Assembly (NCBI GenBank): GCA_023489135.1
Contig: JAMDCE010000638.1
Location: 1 to 12,068 of the forward strand
DNA: 12,068 nt
Direction: 5' to 3'
DNA from: Chloroflexota bacterium
GTDB lineage: Bacteria > Chloroflexota > Chloroflexia > JAMDCE01
Shown here one piece after another: positions 1 through 5,980 of this stretch. The translations under genes and the position numbers were made by a program. The notes beneath the pieces are model-generated. The model worked only from the letters and a program-made list of their open reading frames with translations. It searched no databases and was not told the DNA's origin. How positions within the stretch are numbered: position 1 is the stretch's first letter; each line of letters starts with the position of its first letter.

Positions 1-1
1 G

Positions 2-1681
2 ATGAGCTTACAAGCCAAGACGGCGCGCGTGATCAGGGATGGCCAGGAGATCGAGATTCCGGCCGACGAGGTGGAGGTCGGGGAGATAGTGGTGATCCGG
101 CCAGGTGAAAGCGTCCCGGTTGATGGCGTCGTGATGGAGGGCTACTCGTCGGTGGACGAATCGATGATCACCGGCGAATCGATCCCCGTCGAGAAGAAAG
201 TCGGCGACCAGGTCATCGGCGGCACCATCAACAAAGCTGGCGCCTTCCGCTTCCGGGCGACTAAGGTGGGCAAGGACACCGCCCTGGCCCAGATCATCAA
301 GCTCGTCGAGGACGCTCAGGGCTCCAAAGCGCCCATCCAGAAGCTGGCGGACTGGGTAGCGGGCCACTTCATCCTGGGCGTACACTTGCTTGCCGTAATC
401 GTGTTCGTCTTCTGGTTCTTCGTGGGCTACGAGCGGTTCTTCACGCCGGACAGCAGCTTTTTGCTAACCCCAGGCACACTGGGGGCGATTGGCGTATTCG
501 GCTTCTCCCTGCTCATGTCAGTGACCGTGCTGATCATCTCCTGCCCGTGCGCGGTGGGGTTGGCGACGCCAGCGGCTATGATGGCTGGAACAGGCAAGGC
601 AGCTGAGCACGGCATTCTCTTCAAGGGCGCGGATGCCGTGGAGACCGCCACGAAGCTGAACGCCATCGTCTTCGACAAGACGGGCACCCTCACCCGTGGG
701 AAGCCGTCGGTGACAGACGTGTTGGTCGGGGGGGATCTCTCGGACAAAGTCGTACTGGGCCTGGCAGCCGTGGCCGAGAAGAACTCGGAGCATCCTCTTG
801 GCGAGGCCATCGTGCGTGGAGCGGTTGACGCGGGGCTGGAGGTGGCCGATGCGGATCGCTTCCAGTCTATTCCCGGCCACGGCGTCCGGGCTCAGATCCA
901 GGGCCAGGAGGTCCTGCTGGGCAACCGGAAGCTGATGCGCGAGCGAGGCATCGACTTCCACGAGCTGCTGGGCAAGGCCGAGGAACTGGAGAAGGCTGGT
1001 AAGACGGTGATGTTTGTGGCGTTGGCTGGCCGGTCAGCGGGAATCATCGCCGTGGCCGACACCTTGAAGGAGAATTCCCGAGATGCCGTGGCCCGGCTGC
1101 ACCGGCTGGGGCTGCAAGTGCTGATGATCACCGGGGATAACCAGCGCACAGCGGAGGCCATCGCCAAGCAGGTCGGAATCGATCGGGTGCTGGCCGAGGT
1201 GCTGCCGCAGGATAAGGCCGAGGAAGTGAAGAAGCTCCAGGCCGAGGGCAAGCGAGTCGCTATGGTAGGCGACGGGATCAACGACGCTCCTGCCCTCGCG
1301 CAAGCCGATGTGGGAATCGCCATTGGCTCCGGCACCGACGTGGCCAAGGAAACCGGGCACGTTATCCTGATGAAAGAGGATCTTCGAGACGTGGTCACGG
1401 CTATCGAGGTGGCCAAGGCGACGATGCGCAAGGTCAAGGAGAACCTCTTCTGGGCGTTCATTTACAACAGCCTGGGAATCCCCATCGCCGCCGGCCTGGC
1501 CTATCCGTTCTTCGGCTGGGTAGTCAGTCCGGAGTTAGCGGCAGCCTTTATGGCGATCAGTTCGGTAACAGTCACAATGAACACGCAGCTAATGCGCCGC
1601 TTCATCCCCACATTGCGGCGCGAAGCAGCGCGTGGACTGGGGGAGCCGTCTCTGAATCCGGCGCAAGGCGGGTCACATTGA
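2..1681 (+). CDS. copA: Cu(I)-translocating P1B-type ATPase, 5'-truncated by window edge
   Basis: Pumps Cu(I) (possibly Ag(I)) out of the cytoplasm at the cost of ATP. Visible, counted from the first ATG in the window: actuator loop TGES at 57-60, membrane metal motif CPC at 181-183, phosphorylation site DKTGT at 225-229, the SEHPLGEA nucleotide-binding motif with its HP pair at 264-265, hinge GDGINDAP at 423-430, YN at 488-489 and MxxSS at 517-521. The CPC, YN and MxxSS set is the signature of Cu(I)-selective P1B-1 pumps. Membrane helices are evident around 122-142, 163-185, 481-505 and 509-531. The reading frame is open at the left edge and the first ATG falls inside the actuator domain. 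The N-terminal metal-binding region and first helices therefore lie outside the window, and this ATG is probably not the true start. The csoR gene just downstream supports copper as substrate and as inducer. Zn/Cd pumps of the same superfamily lack the YN and MxxSS residues. Confidence 0.95.
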   Translation: MSLQAKTARVIRDGQEIEIPADEVEVGEIVVIRPGESVPVDGVVMEGYSSVDESMITGESIPVEKKVGDQVIGGTINKAGAFRFRATKVGKDTALAQIIKLVEDAQGSKAPIQKLADWVAGHFILGVHLLAVIVFVFWFFVGYERFFTPDSSFLLTPGTLGAIGVFGFSLLMSVTVLIISCPCAVGLATPAAMMAGTGKAAEHGILFKGADAVETATKLNAIVFDKTGTLTRGKPSVTDVLVGGDLSDKVVLGLAAVAEKNSEHPLGEAIVRGAVDAGLEVADADRFQSIPGHGVRAQIQGQEVLLGNRKLMRERGIDFHELLGKAEELEKAGKTVMFVALAGRSAGIIAVADTLKENSRDAVARLHRLGLQVLMITGDNQRTAEAIAKQVGIDRVLAEVLPQDKAEEVKKLQAEGKRVAMVGDGINDAPALAQADVGIAIGSGTDVAKETGHVILMKEDLRDVVTAIEVAKATMRKVKENLFWAFIYNSLGIPIAAGLAYPFFGWVVSPELAAAFMAISSVTVTMNTQLMRRFIPTLRREAARGLGEPSLNPAQGGSH

Positions 1682-1724
1682 GACGTTTCCGGAATCAAGT
1701 CTAGAAGTCACAGGGAGGACAAAG

Positions 1725-1940
1725 ATGGAACAGGGACAAGCCCGGGCCGCTCGAATCAGCGCGTTGATCTACACGCCCATCTCGTTAGCCATAGCGTTGA
1801 CCTTCATCTTTGTGGCCAGCGCTATGGGCAAGTACACGGCGACCGCGGTCTACGGTGGCGCTGCCTGGGTCTTCTTGCTCTCGATGATCGTCACGATGCC
1901 GACGATCACGCCCTGGGTCAAGAGCCGGCTCAAAAGCTGA
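1725..1940 (+). CDS. Small two-helix membrane protein of unknown function in the copper cluster
   Basis: A 71-residue protein I do not recognise. It has a short charged N-terminus, a hydrophobic helix at about residues 12-34, a short polar turn (GKYTAT) and a second helix at about 42-62, then a basic C-terminus (KSRLKS). This is a classic small two-pass membrane protein. The ATG has a good ribosome binding site, GGGAGG at 1713-1718, six bases upstream. It lies 43 bases after the copper ATPase and 55 bases before csoR on the same strand, so it is very likely cotranscribed. It has no Cys, His pair or Met cluster that would mark it as a metal chaperone. By position it could be an accessory or stabilising subunit of the ATPase, but that is inference. 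The reading frame is well supported; the role is open. Confidence 0.75.
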   Translation: MEQGQARAARISALIYTPISLAIALTFIFVASAMGKYTATAVYGGAAWVFLLSMIVTMPTITPWVKSRLKS

Positions 1941-1995
1941 GCCTTGGGTGAGTAAGGATGCTTATGGTAGGTCCAGAATGAAAGGATGACAGAGA

Positions 1996-2298
1996 ATGGC
2001 GAAGGCACTGAAGCCTGGCAAAGTCTACCGTTGTGACGAGGAGAGGGAATTGCTCCTGGCCAGGATGCGGAAAATCGAAGGCCAGGCTCGGGGCATCGCT
2101 CGAATGATCGAGGAAGGCCGCTACTGCGTCGACGTCGTGCAGCAACTCACGGCCCTTTCGTCGGCTGCCGACGAAGTGGCGCTGCGGATGTTGCAGGACC
2201 ACATCAAAGGCTGCGTCGCCGATGCGATCAGAGAGGAGCGAGGCGAAGAAGCGATCCAAGAATTGATGGACGTGATCCGAAAAGCAATCCATCGTTAA
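1996..2298 (+). CDS. csoR: CsoR-family copper-sensing transcriptional repressor
   Basis: A 100-residue all-helical DNA-binding repressor of the CsoR/RcnR (DUF156) family. In this family the apo-protein binds operator DNA and Cu(I) binding releases it, switching on copper efflux. The Cu(I) ligand set is complete: Cys44, His69 and Cys73, with the 25- and 4-residue spacing found in characterised copper CsoRs (Cys-x24-His-x3-Cys). RcnR-type nickel/cobalt sensors and persulfide sensors (CstR) have different ligand sets, so copper is the best call. The helix-1 motif RMRKIEGQARGI, typical of the family, is at 23-34. The ATG is preceded by AAGGA at 1982-1986, nine bases away. The gene follows the copper ATPase and the small membrane protein on the same strand and probably autoregulates this operon. 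I could not identify a clear operator within the window. Confidence 0.94.
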   Translation: MAKALKPGKVYRCDEERELLLARMRKIEGQARGIARMIEEGRYCVDVVQQLTALSSAADEVALRMLQDHIKGCVADAIREERGEEAIQELMDVIRKAIHR

Positions 2299-2344
2299 CA
2301 GCGGATTAGCGCGGAGGTGGACAAGACCCAACGGCTCGACCGTT

Positions 2345-2370
2345 TTGACATAGAGTTCTCATAGCAAAAT
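2345..2370 (+). promoter_or_regulatory. Weak sigma-70-like promoter candidate upstream of the YHS gene
   Basis: A perfect TTGACA hexamer lies at 2345-2350, 47 bases after the csoR stop. The best downstream partner is CAAAAT at 2365-2370, with a short 14-base spacer and only four of six consensus positions. This could be an internal promoter for the YHS and Cys-rich genes. The spacing is poor, so it may equally be chance. Confidence 0.25.
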
Positions 2371-2371
2371 C

Positions 2372-2389
2372 AGGAGGTGCGAGATGTAG
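2372..2389 (+). promoter_or_regulatory. Strong Shine-Dalgarno followed by a start-stop minimal ORF
   Basis: AGGAGGTG at 2372-2379 is a full eight-base match to the 16S anti-Shine-Dalgarno. It is followed at ordinary spacing by ATG at 2384-2386 and immediately by TAG at 2387-2389. Ribosomes would initiate and terminate at once. Reading past the TAG gives only about 14 more codons before TAA. This may be a leader that controls the following YHS gene, or the ruined start of a lost small gene. Confidence 0.4.
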
Positions 2390-2480
2390 TCAGCTTACCT
2401 GGTCAGATTCCAGAAAGAAGGACCTGGGTAAATCGATTCTCATGAGGTGAAAAGCCTCAAGAAAGACAGGAGGAAAGATA

Positions 2481-2666
2481 ATGGCTAAAGACCCGGTATG
2501 CGGTATGGATGTGGACCCGAAGAAGGCGGCGGCGACCTCTGTTTACCAGGGCAATACCTACTACTTCTGCGCCCCTGGCTGCAAGAAAGCCTTCGACCAG
2601 AACCCGACCAAGTACGTGGACAGCTCCGGGAAGATCAAAGGCCCGAAGCCGATGGCCGGCGGCTGA
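2481..2666 (+). CDS. YHS-domain small metal-binding protein
   Basis: A 61-residue protein made almost entirely of one YHS domain. It has the DPVCGM entry motif at residues 4-9 and the YYFCAPGCKKAF motif at about 27-38. Cys7, Cys30 and Cys34 are the likely metal ligands. YHS domains occur as small proteins or as fusions with copper ATPases and other heavy-metal resistance proteins, where they are thought to bind or hand over soft metals. A free-standing YHS protein next to csoR and a Cu(I) ATPase fits a cytoplasmic copper-buffering or delivery role (inference). The start is clear: ATG with AGGAGG seven bases upstream (2468-2473). The C-terminal tail from residue 49 (SSGKIKGPKPMAGG) is short, basic and probably disordered. 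Confidence 0.9.
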   Translation: MAKDPVCGMDVDPKKAAATSVYQGNTYYFCAPGCKKAFDQNPTKYVDSSGKIKGPKPMAGG

Positions 2667-2747
2667 TGCCTGGCGACTGTGGCTTTCAAGGTAATGAGTC
2701 GCAGATGCCGAGCTTGGGACGAACACGACGAGAATCAATGGAGGTTC

Positions 2748-2918
2748 ATGTTGGAAAAGAAGATCTACCTGTGCAAGAGTGGCGGCTGTTGCCCCGCGGT
2801 ACACTTTTGTGGTAACGAGGTTCGCATTGGCGAAGACCGGAACCTGGCGGTCCTCAAGAAAGAAGAGTGGAACATTCTTGTTGAGAAGATAAGGTCGGGT
2901 GAGCTTCGGGAATTGTGA
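2748..2918 (+). CDS. Small Cys-rich protein (56 residues), probable soft-metal binder
   Basis: The frame is open from further upstream, but I choose the ATG at 2748 because GGAGG (2740-2744) precedes it, with a short three-base gap; a TTG at 2751 is the alternative. The 56-residue product has Cys9, Cys14, Cys15 and Cys21 in a CKSGGCCP-centred N-terminal half, followed by a GEDRNLAVLKKEEWN segment and an amphipathic helix ending in SGELREL. I recall similar short CxSGxCCP proteins with a conserved EEWN tail annotated as hypothetical in other bacteria, but I know of no assigned function. The four closely spaced thiols and the neighbouring YHS, csoR and Cu(I)-ATPase genes suggest copper or zinc binding (inference). 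It lies 81 bases after the YHS gene on the same strand. Confidence 0.75.
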   Translation: MLEKKIYLCKSGGCCPAVHFCGNEVRIGEDRNLAVLKKEEWNILVEKIRSGELREL

Positions 2919-3012
2919 GAACGCAGCCCAGACCTTGACCCAACTGTCGATGGCATCCCGATTCGGAGCCATTATTGAACCGGGATGTCATCGGTTCTTG
3001 TCCATCATAACG

Positions 3013-3163
3013 ATGAATGAGGAGATCATCTTCTACTGTCACACCGGCCCAGTGGGGGATCAAGCGGTCAGTATCCTCGTGGATGGGCTATGGTAACGTG
3101 TCCAACATAGGGGGAGGCATCGCTGAAGCGCAGACAGAGGGGAACCCGCTCGTGCAAAAATAC
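3013..3163 (+). pseudogene. Frameshifted C-terminal part of a rhodanese-like domain
   Basis: Two adjacent frames together spell the C-terminal half of a single rhodanese domain. One frame (from 3013) gives NEEIIFYCHTGPVGDQAVSI, matching the strand plus active-site loop (YC-x-T-G). The next frame, entered around 3080-3093, gives GYGNVSNIGGGIAEAQTEGN followed by PLVQKY, matching the canonical G-x-NV-x-N-x-x-GGI ending. The first frame hits TAA right after the shift. No convincing N-terminal half (DVR...GHIPGA) is visible upstream, although that frame is open back to 2899. Rhodaneses transfer sulfane sulfur through the loop cysteine; here the loop also lacks the usual Arg residues. The gene is probably dead, unless the frameshift is a sequencing or assembly error. 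Confidence 0.65.
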
Positions 3164-3206
3164 AGAAGCTGCCTGCGCCAAAATACTTCACAACAAGGAG
3201 GCCGAA

Positions 3207-3746
3207 TTGCCTAAACGTGTTCTCGAACCGTCGACGGTTCTGTATCCAGTGCCTGTGGTTCTCGTTAGCTGCGGCCACCAACGCCCTAACATCATCACGG
3301 TGAACCGAATTGCCTCGTTAGCTGCCGAGCCGCCCGTAATCGGCATCTCTCTTCGCCCCAGCCGTCTCTCTCACACGCTTATCTCCCAGACCGGCGAGTT
3401 CGTGGTGAACCTCCCCACAGCAGATATGCTGCCAGCCACGGACCTTTGTGGCACCTCCTCCGGCACGAGAAGTGACAAGTTTGCCTCAACTGGACTAACT
3501 GCTGTGCCTGCCCTCAAAGTCAAAACGCCGCTCATTGCCGAGTGCCTGGTCAACATCGAGTGCCGGGTGATTCAAACGGTCAACCTGGTGTCACATGACC
3601 TTTTCCTGGCACAAGTTGAGGCTGTTCACGCCGACGATTCAGTTCTGGACGAACGTGGGGAGATAGACTACTTGAAAGCTAACCCTCTTGCTTATGGGGC
3701 TGCGATTGTTCGCGAGCGCCCTGAGCCGAGAAGAGACACGACATGA
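3207..3746 (+). CDS. Flavin reductase-like (FMN-binding split-barrel) protein
   Basis: A 179-residue protein of the flavin reductase-like split-barrel superfamily, which binds FMN and often serves as the NAD(P)H:flavin reductase of two-component oxygenases or as a flavin-dependent oxidoreductase. The family pattern is clear: NIITVNRIASLAAEPPVIGI (28-47) with SLRPSRLSHTLI following, TGEFVVNLPTADM (62-74), the DLCGTSSG loop (79-86), then DKFASTGLT (90-98) and a late strand SHDLFLAQVEAVHAD. Length is normal for the family. The start is TTG at 3207, preceded by AAGGAG at 3195-3200 with ideal six-base spacing; no in-frame ATG or GTG fits the N-terminus. It follows the ruined rhodanese and overlaps the next gene by four bases (ATGA). 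Its substrate and partner cannot be told from sequence. Confidence 0.85.
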   Translation: MPKRVLEPSTVLYPVPVVLVSCGHQRPNIITVNRIASLAAEPPVIGISLRPSRLSHTLISQTGEFVVNLPTADMLPATDLCGTSSGTRSDKFASTGLTAVPALKVKTPLIAECLVNIECRVIQTVNLVSHDLFLAQVEAVHADDSVLDERGEIDYLKANPLAYGAAIVRERPEPRRDTT

Positions 3747-4018
3747 ATAGGATTGTAGCGACACTGGCAAAGAGGCTGAATACTGGCGCCTCTAGTCAGC
3801 GGACGCGGCCTTCGTCCTCGAAGGGGAAAGGTCCGAAGACTGAACAACGAATGCGGACGAAGCGAACAGTGTGGAAGGGCGCAACACAGGCGAAGACCAG
3901 ACCAAACAGAAGCGTCTGGCGTGGGCGTGGCTGGTCTCTTGCAGGCTGGACTCTCGCAGTCGGATTAATAGTGATCGTAGCATTGTTCATAATTCTCCAT
4001 GTCGCCCATGCCGGTTAG
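3743..4018 (+). CDS. Possible small tail-anchored membrane protein, unknown
   Basis: A 91-residue frame whose ATG overlaps the stop of the flavin reductase gene (ATGA, 3743-3746), the arrangement expected of translational coupling. The first 65 residues are strongly basic and rich in Ser, Thr, Arg and Lys, with two similar hexapeptides (RTVWKG at 41-46 and RSVWRG at 56-61). One clear transmembrane helix follows at about 66-88 (WTLAVGLIVIVALFIILHVA), leaving almost no tail. That is a tail-anchored layout with a basic cytoplasmic region. I do not recognise a family. The flanking region is full of decayed genes, so the frame may be a chance opening or a remnant. The overlap and the clean helix are the only positive evidence. 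Confidence 0.45.
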   Translation: MNRIVATLAKRLNTGASSQRTRPSSSKGKGPKTEQRMRTKRTVWKGATQAKTRPNRSVWRGRGWSLAGWTLAVGLIVIVALFIILHVAHAG

Positions 4019-4241
4019 TCGAGGCTCTAGCAACTGGACGACTAATTATGATCTTGCACTACGCGTTTGTCGTCGACTACGGTCTGTTCAAGAGCGAGGG
4101 TTGTAGCCAAGGCGGTGGAACCAGTTGGGGAACGGCCAACTAGAAAGCCGGCCTTTACTTCTGGCGCGCGGTTGTGGAAAAGGACCCTGTTAGAGCGCAT
4201 CATTTCTGTACGAAGCTACAACAGTTGTTCGCAGGCCATCG

Positions 4242-4747
4242 ATGGAAGTCAACGACATTATGCTGGTCGCGAACCGCTGGGCACACGCCCTTGCCGGATT
4301 GGCCTGGGTGGGAGGAGGGCTGTTCTACCTGCTGGTGCTGCAGCTGGCCTTCGCGATTATCGATGACCAGTCTTACCTCGAAGCCCTTTCATTTTCACCC
4401 TCCCAAAGCGGTAGCAACCCCTGAAAACCTTTACCAAAGCCTTATCCGCTCCTTGTCTCTATTAACCTCAGGAACGATTGCTGTTATACAATAATTCCGA
4501 GGAGGCCGGTTGTTGAAATTGATGACAACTTGGTGGAGAGTGTAGTACAGGCTGTTCCCGTGTTGCTTGTCGTCGTCGGTACGCTTCCACTCTTGATGGC
4601 TGGTATCTTGTTTGAAGGTGAGATCAACCGGGGCTTGAGGCGGAGGTGGCCTGGGTTTGCCCACGATGGGGGTCTGTCCTTATGGTGGCCTTGGTAGCAC
4701 TGGCCGCCTTCGCCTTTGGACTCTTGGTAATGTACGCGTTGCGTTAG
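4242..4747 (+). pseudogene. Degraded CopD-like multi-helix membrane protein
   Basis: Hydrophobic coding pieces lie head to tail but in different frames. Piece one (from the ATG at 4242) carries NRWAHALAGLAWVGGGLFYL followed by LVLQLAFAII, like the first helix of CopD-type and related membrane proteins (R-W-x-H-x-L-a-x-x-x-W-v-G-G). Piece two (about 4423-4494, next frame) reads ENLYQSLIRSLSLLTSGTIA, like a second helix of that family. Piece three (about 4509-4690, back in the first frame) contains VPVLLVVVGTLPLLMAGILF. The last piece (4685-4744, third frame) reads VALVALAAFAFGLLVMYALR and ends at TAG 4745-4747. At least three frame changes are needed to read one protein, so it is a decayed gene, unless the assembly is poor here. 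CopD proteins take part in copper uptake, which would suit the neighbourhood. The family name is moderately certain; the broken state is clearly visible. Confidence 0.6.
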
Positions 4748-4820
4748 CAGTTATGTCGAAAGGAGCGTACCGTAAAACCGTTGTTCAAGGGCATCGCATG
4801 CATCCTTTCCAACGCTTTAT

Positions 4821-4856
4821 TGGCAGCACGCCGGATTCGAACTCGGCGCGCTGCCA
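4821..4856. repeat. 36-base near-perfect palindrome
   Basis: TGGCAGC at 4821-4827 pairs with GCTGCCA at 4850-4856. The pairing continues inward to a central TTCGAA at 4836-4841. Fifteen of the 18 base pairs are Watson-Crick; the exceptions are positions 4828/4849, 4834/4843 and 4835/4842. In minus-strand RNA two of these three become G-U pairs, so the minus-strand hairpin is the more stable one. It begins 22 bases after the pspAA stop and lies between the converging pspA operon and the CopD-like remnant. It may act as a transcription barrier or RNA-stabilising hairpin, but no T-tract follows on either strand, so it is not a standard intrinsic terminator. Confidence 0.7.
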
Positions 4857-4878
4857 GTTCCCTGCTGAGACGCTTTCT

Positions 4879-5157
4879 TCAGCCAGGGATCAGTCCTTCG
4901 CCCGTGAACAACGCCTGCGCCTCCTCAAACGAGAGATCAGGAGGTGGAAGGATTAGTTGCGACTCTTGCAGCGTCTCGTAGCCAATGGCCTGGCCGTTTT
5001 CACGCACGAGCGTAACCAACTCCAATAGAAGTTCCTGGAATTGACCTTTGTCCTTCACTGCAACAACCTGGACGATGCGGTTGTCCAGATCATTCAATTT
5101 GGCGACGAGCCGGTCGTCGACGTGATATTGCCCCTCGGATGTGATCCTCACGATCAT
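4879..5157 (-). CDS. pspAA: PspA-associated protein PspAA
   Basis: A 92-residue protein matching the PspA-associated (PspAA) family, found beside pspA in Actinobacteria, Chloroflexota and some other phyla. Typical features are the MIVRI-x-x-EGQY-x-VDD opening (residues 1-15), the LNDLDNRIVQVV helix (21-32), and the acidic closing segment LPPPDLSFEEAQALFTGEGL followed by IPG. The length is normal. Its ATG (5155-5157 on the complement) overlaps the pspA stop by four bases, so the two are translationally coupled and presumably work as a pair at the membrane under envelope stress. The precise biochemical role of PspAA is not settled. A 36-base palindrome follows 22 bases downstream. Confidence 0.88.
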   Translation of the reverse strand: MIVRITSEGQYHVDDRLVAKLNDLDNRIVQVVAVKDKGQFQELLLELVTLVRENGQAIGYETLQESQLILPPPDLSFEEAQALFTGEGLIPG

Positions 5158-5888
5158 TCCTTCTTACCCTCCAACTGCTGTTGCTGCTGTGGACCCTGTA
5201 ACTGCGTTCTAAGCCTCGCCAGTTCCTGTTCCACGTTCTGGGAAGAAGATATCCGGACAAGTTCTTGATCCACAACGTCCGAAGACCCGGTGAAATCCTC
5301 CAGTGTTCCCGCAGCTATCAACTCATCGATTGCCCCCGCCCGGGCTCGCATTTTCTCGGTCTTGTCATTGGCACGCTGTATGGTGAGACCAACGTCGGAC
5401 ATCTCCTCTGAGATACCGGTGGCTGCCTCGCCAATCTTCACCTCTGCCTCGGCCGCTGAATACTGGGCTTTGATGGTCTCTTTGTGTGTGCGAAAAGCCT
5501 CGACCTTGGCCGCCAGGCGGGATTCGGCAGCCGTCAGCTTATCCTGCTCGTTCTGTAACCCCGCGATCTGCCCTTCCAGGTCTTGAATCTGCACGAGAAC
5601 CGCCTGCTTTCGCTCGAGTGCTGTGCGAGTGAGATCCTCGCGTCCCGCTGCTAGGGCTGCCCGTGCCTGACCATCAAACTTAGCAGCGTTTTCTTTTAGC
5701 TGCTCCTCTTGGAGTTCGAGACGCCTCTTTGCCGTGGTTACATCGACGACGCCGCGCTTGACGTTCTGCAGCAACTCCAGTTGTTTCTCGTAAGAGTAAT
5801 CCAACATCTGTCCCGTATCCTCGGCTTTGTCAAGGAAAGCCTCCGTCTTGGCTTTCATGAGGGTCGACATACGCGCAAACAGACCCAC
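5154..5888 (-). CDS. pspA: PspA/IM30 (Vipp1) family membrane-stress protein
   Basis: A 244-residue PspA/IM30 family protein, which in the family forms ESCRT-III-like assemblies on the inner membrane and protects it from leakage and remodelling stress. The N-terminal MGLFARMSTLMKAKTEAFLD is the amphipathic membrane-binding helix, followed by the EDTGQMLDYSYEKQLELLQN region (helix 1 end and helix 2). A long charged coiled coil runs from about 40 to 190 (KRRLELQEEQLKENAAKF and LERKQAVLVQIQDLEGQIAG). A shorter C-terminal helix (about 210-230) and a Gln-rich tail (QGPQQQQQ) complete it. The start is GTG at 5886-5888 (complement), with AGGAGG (5898-5903) nine bases upstream. It overlaps pspAA by four bases. 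No PspF, PspB or PspC gene is in view, so the regulation is not the enterobacterial type. Confidence 0.92.
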   Translation of the reverse strand: MGLFARMSTLMKAKTEAFLDKAEDTGQMLDYSYEKQLELLQNVKRGVVDVTTAKRRLELQEEQLKENAAKFDGQARAALAAGREDLTRTALERKQAVLVQIQDLEGQIAGLQNEQDKLTAAESRLAAKVEAFRTHKETIKAQYSAAEAEVKIGEAATGISEEMSDVGLTIQRANDKTEKMRARAGAIDELIAAGTLEDFTGSSDVVDQELVRISSSQNVEQELARLRTQLQGPQQQQQLEGKKE

Positions 5889-5923
5889 TTCGTCTTACCT
5901 CCTCTTTAGGCTGATGTTTCCAT

Positions 5924-5932
5924 AAGTATAGG
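5924..5932 (-). promoter_or_regulatory. Shared -10-like motif upstream of pspA
   Basis: The complement reads CCTATACTT, containing the good -10 hexamer TATACT (5925-5930). The same nine bases occur upstream of the neighbouring minus-strand gene (6442-6450). Transcription from here would give a leader of about 30 bases before the pspA GTG. No -35 resembling TTGACA lies 16-18 bases further upstream, so an activator or an alternative sigma factor would be needed. Confidence 0.35.
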
Positions 5933-5980
5933 GGATCACAGAGCACTGGCGCCATTTGAATGGACTCGCAGTGGAATGAC

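Noticed and set aside
427..1461. Long minus-strand frames opposite the copper ATPase
   Set aside because: They are antisense to an unmistakable ATPase, have no family features or ribosome binding sites, and arise from high GC third-position bias.
2443..2459. Hairpin TGAGG / CCTCA upstream of the YHS gene as a terminator
   Set aside because: Only five pairs with a seven-base loop and no T-tract; too weak to call.
2899..3096. 65-residue frame as an intact small gene
   Set aside because: Only its last third resembles anything (a rhodanese active-site loop), and it stops where the match shifts to the next frame, so it is better read as part of a broken rhodanese.
4019..4241. Short frames between the small membrane ORF and the CopD-like remnant
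   Set aside because: No ribosome binding site, no hydrophobic pattern and no family resemblance; treated as non-coding.
4829..4848. tRNA T-arm-like string with a TTCGAA loop
   Set aside because: The TTCGAA is the centre of the palindrome. The stem positions do not form a five-pair T-stem with a seven-base loop, and no D-arm, anticodon arm or acceptor stem is found on either strand.
4657..4956. 99-residue plus-strand frame
   Set aside because: It runs out of frame through the end of the CopD-like remnant, across the palindrome and into the antisense of pspAA, with no ribosome binding site or recognisable domain.
5933..5957. Sigma-54 promoter for pspA, as in enterobacteria
   Set aside because: A TGGC occurs on the minus strand, but the required GC at the -12 position with the right spacing is missing, and no PspF gene is in view.
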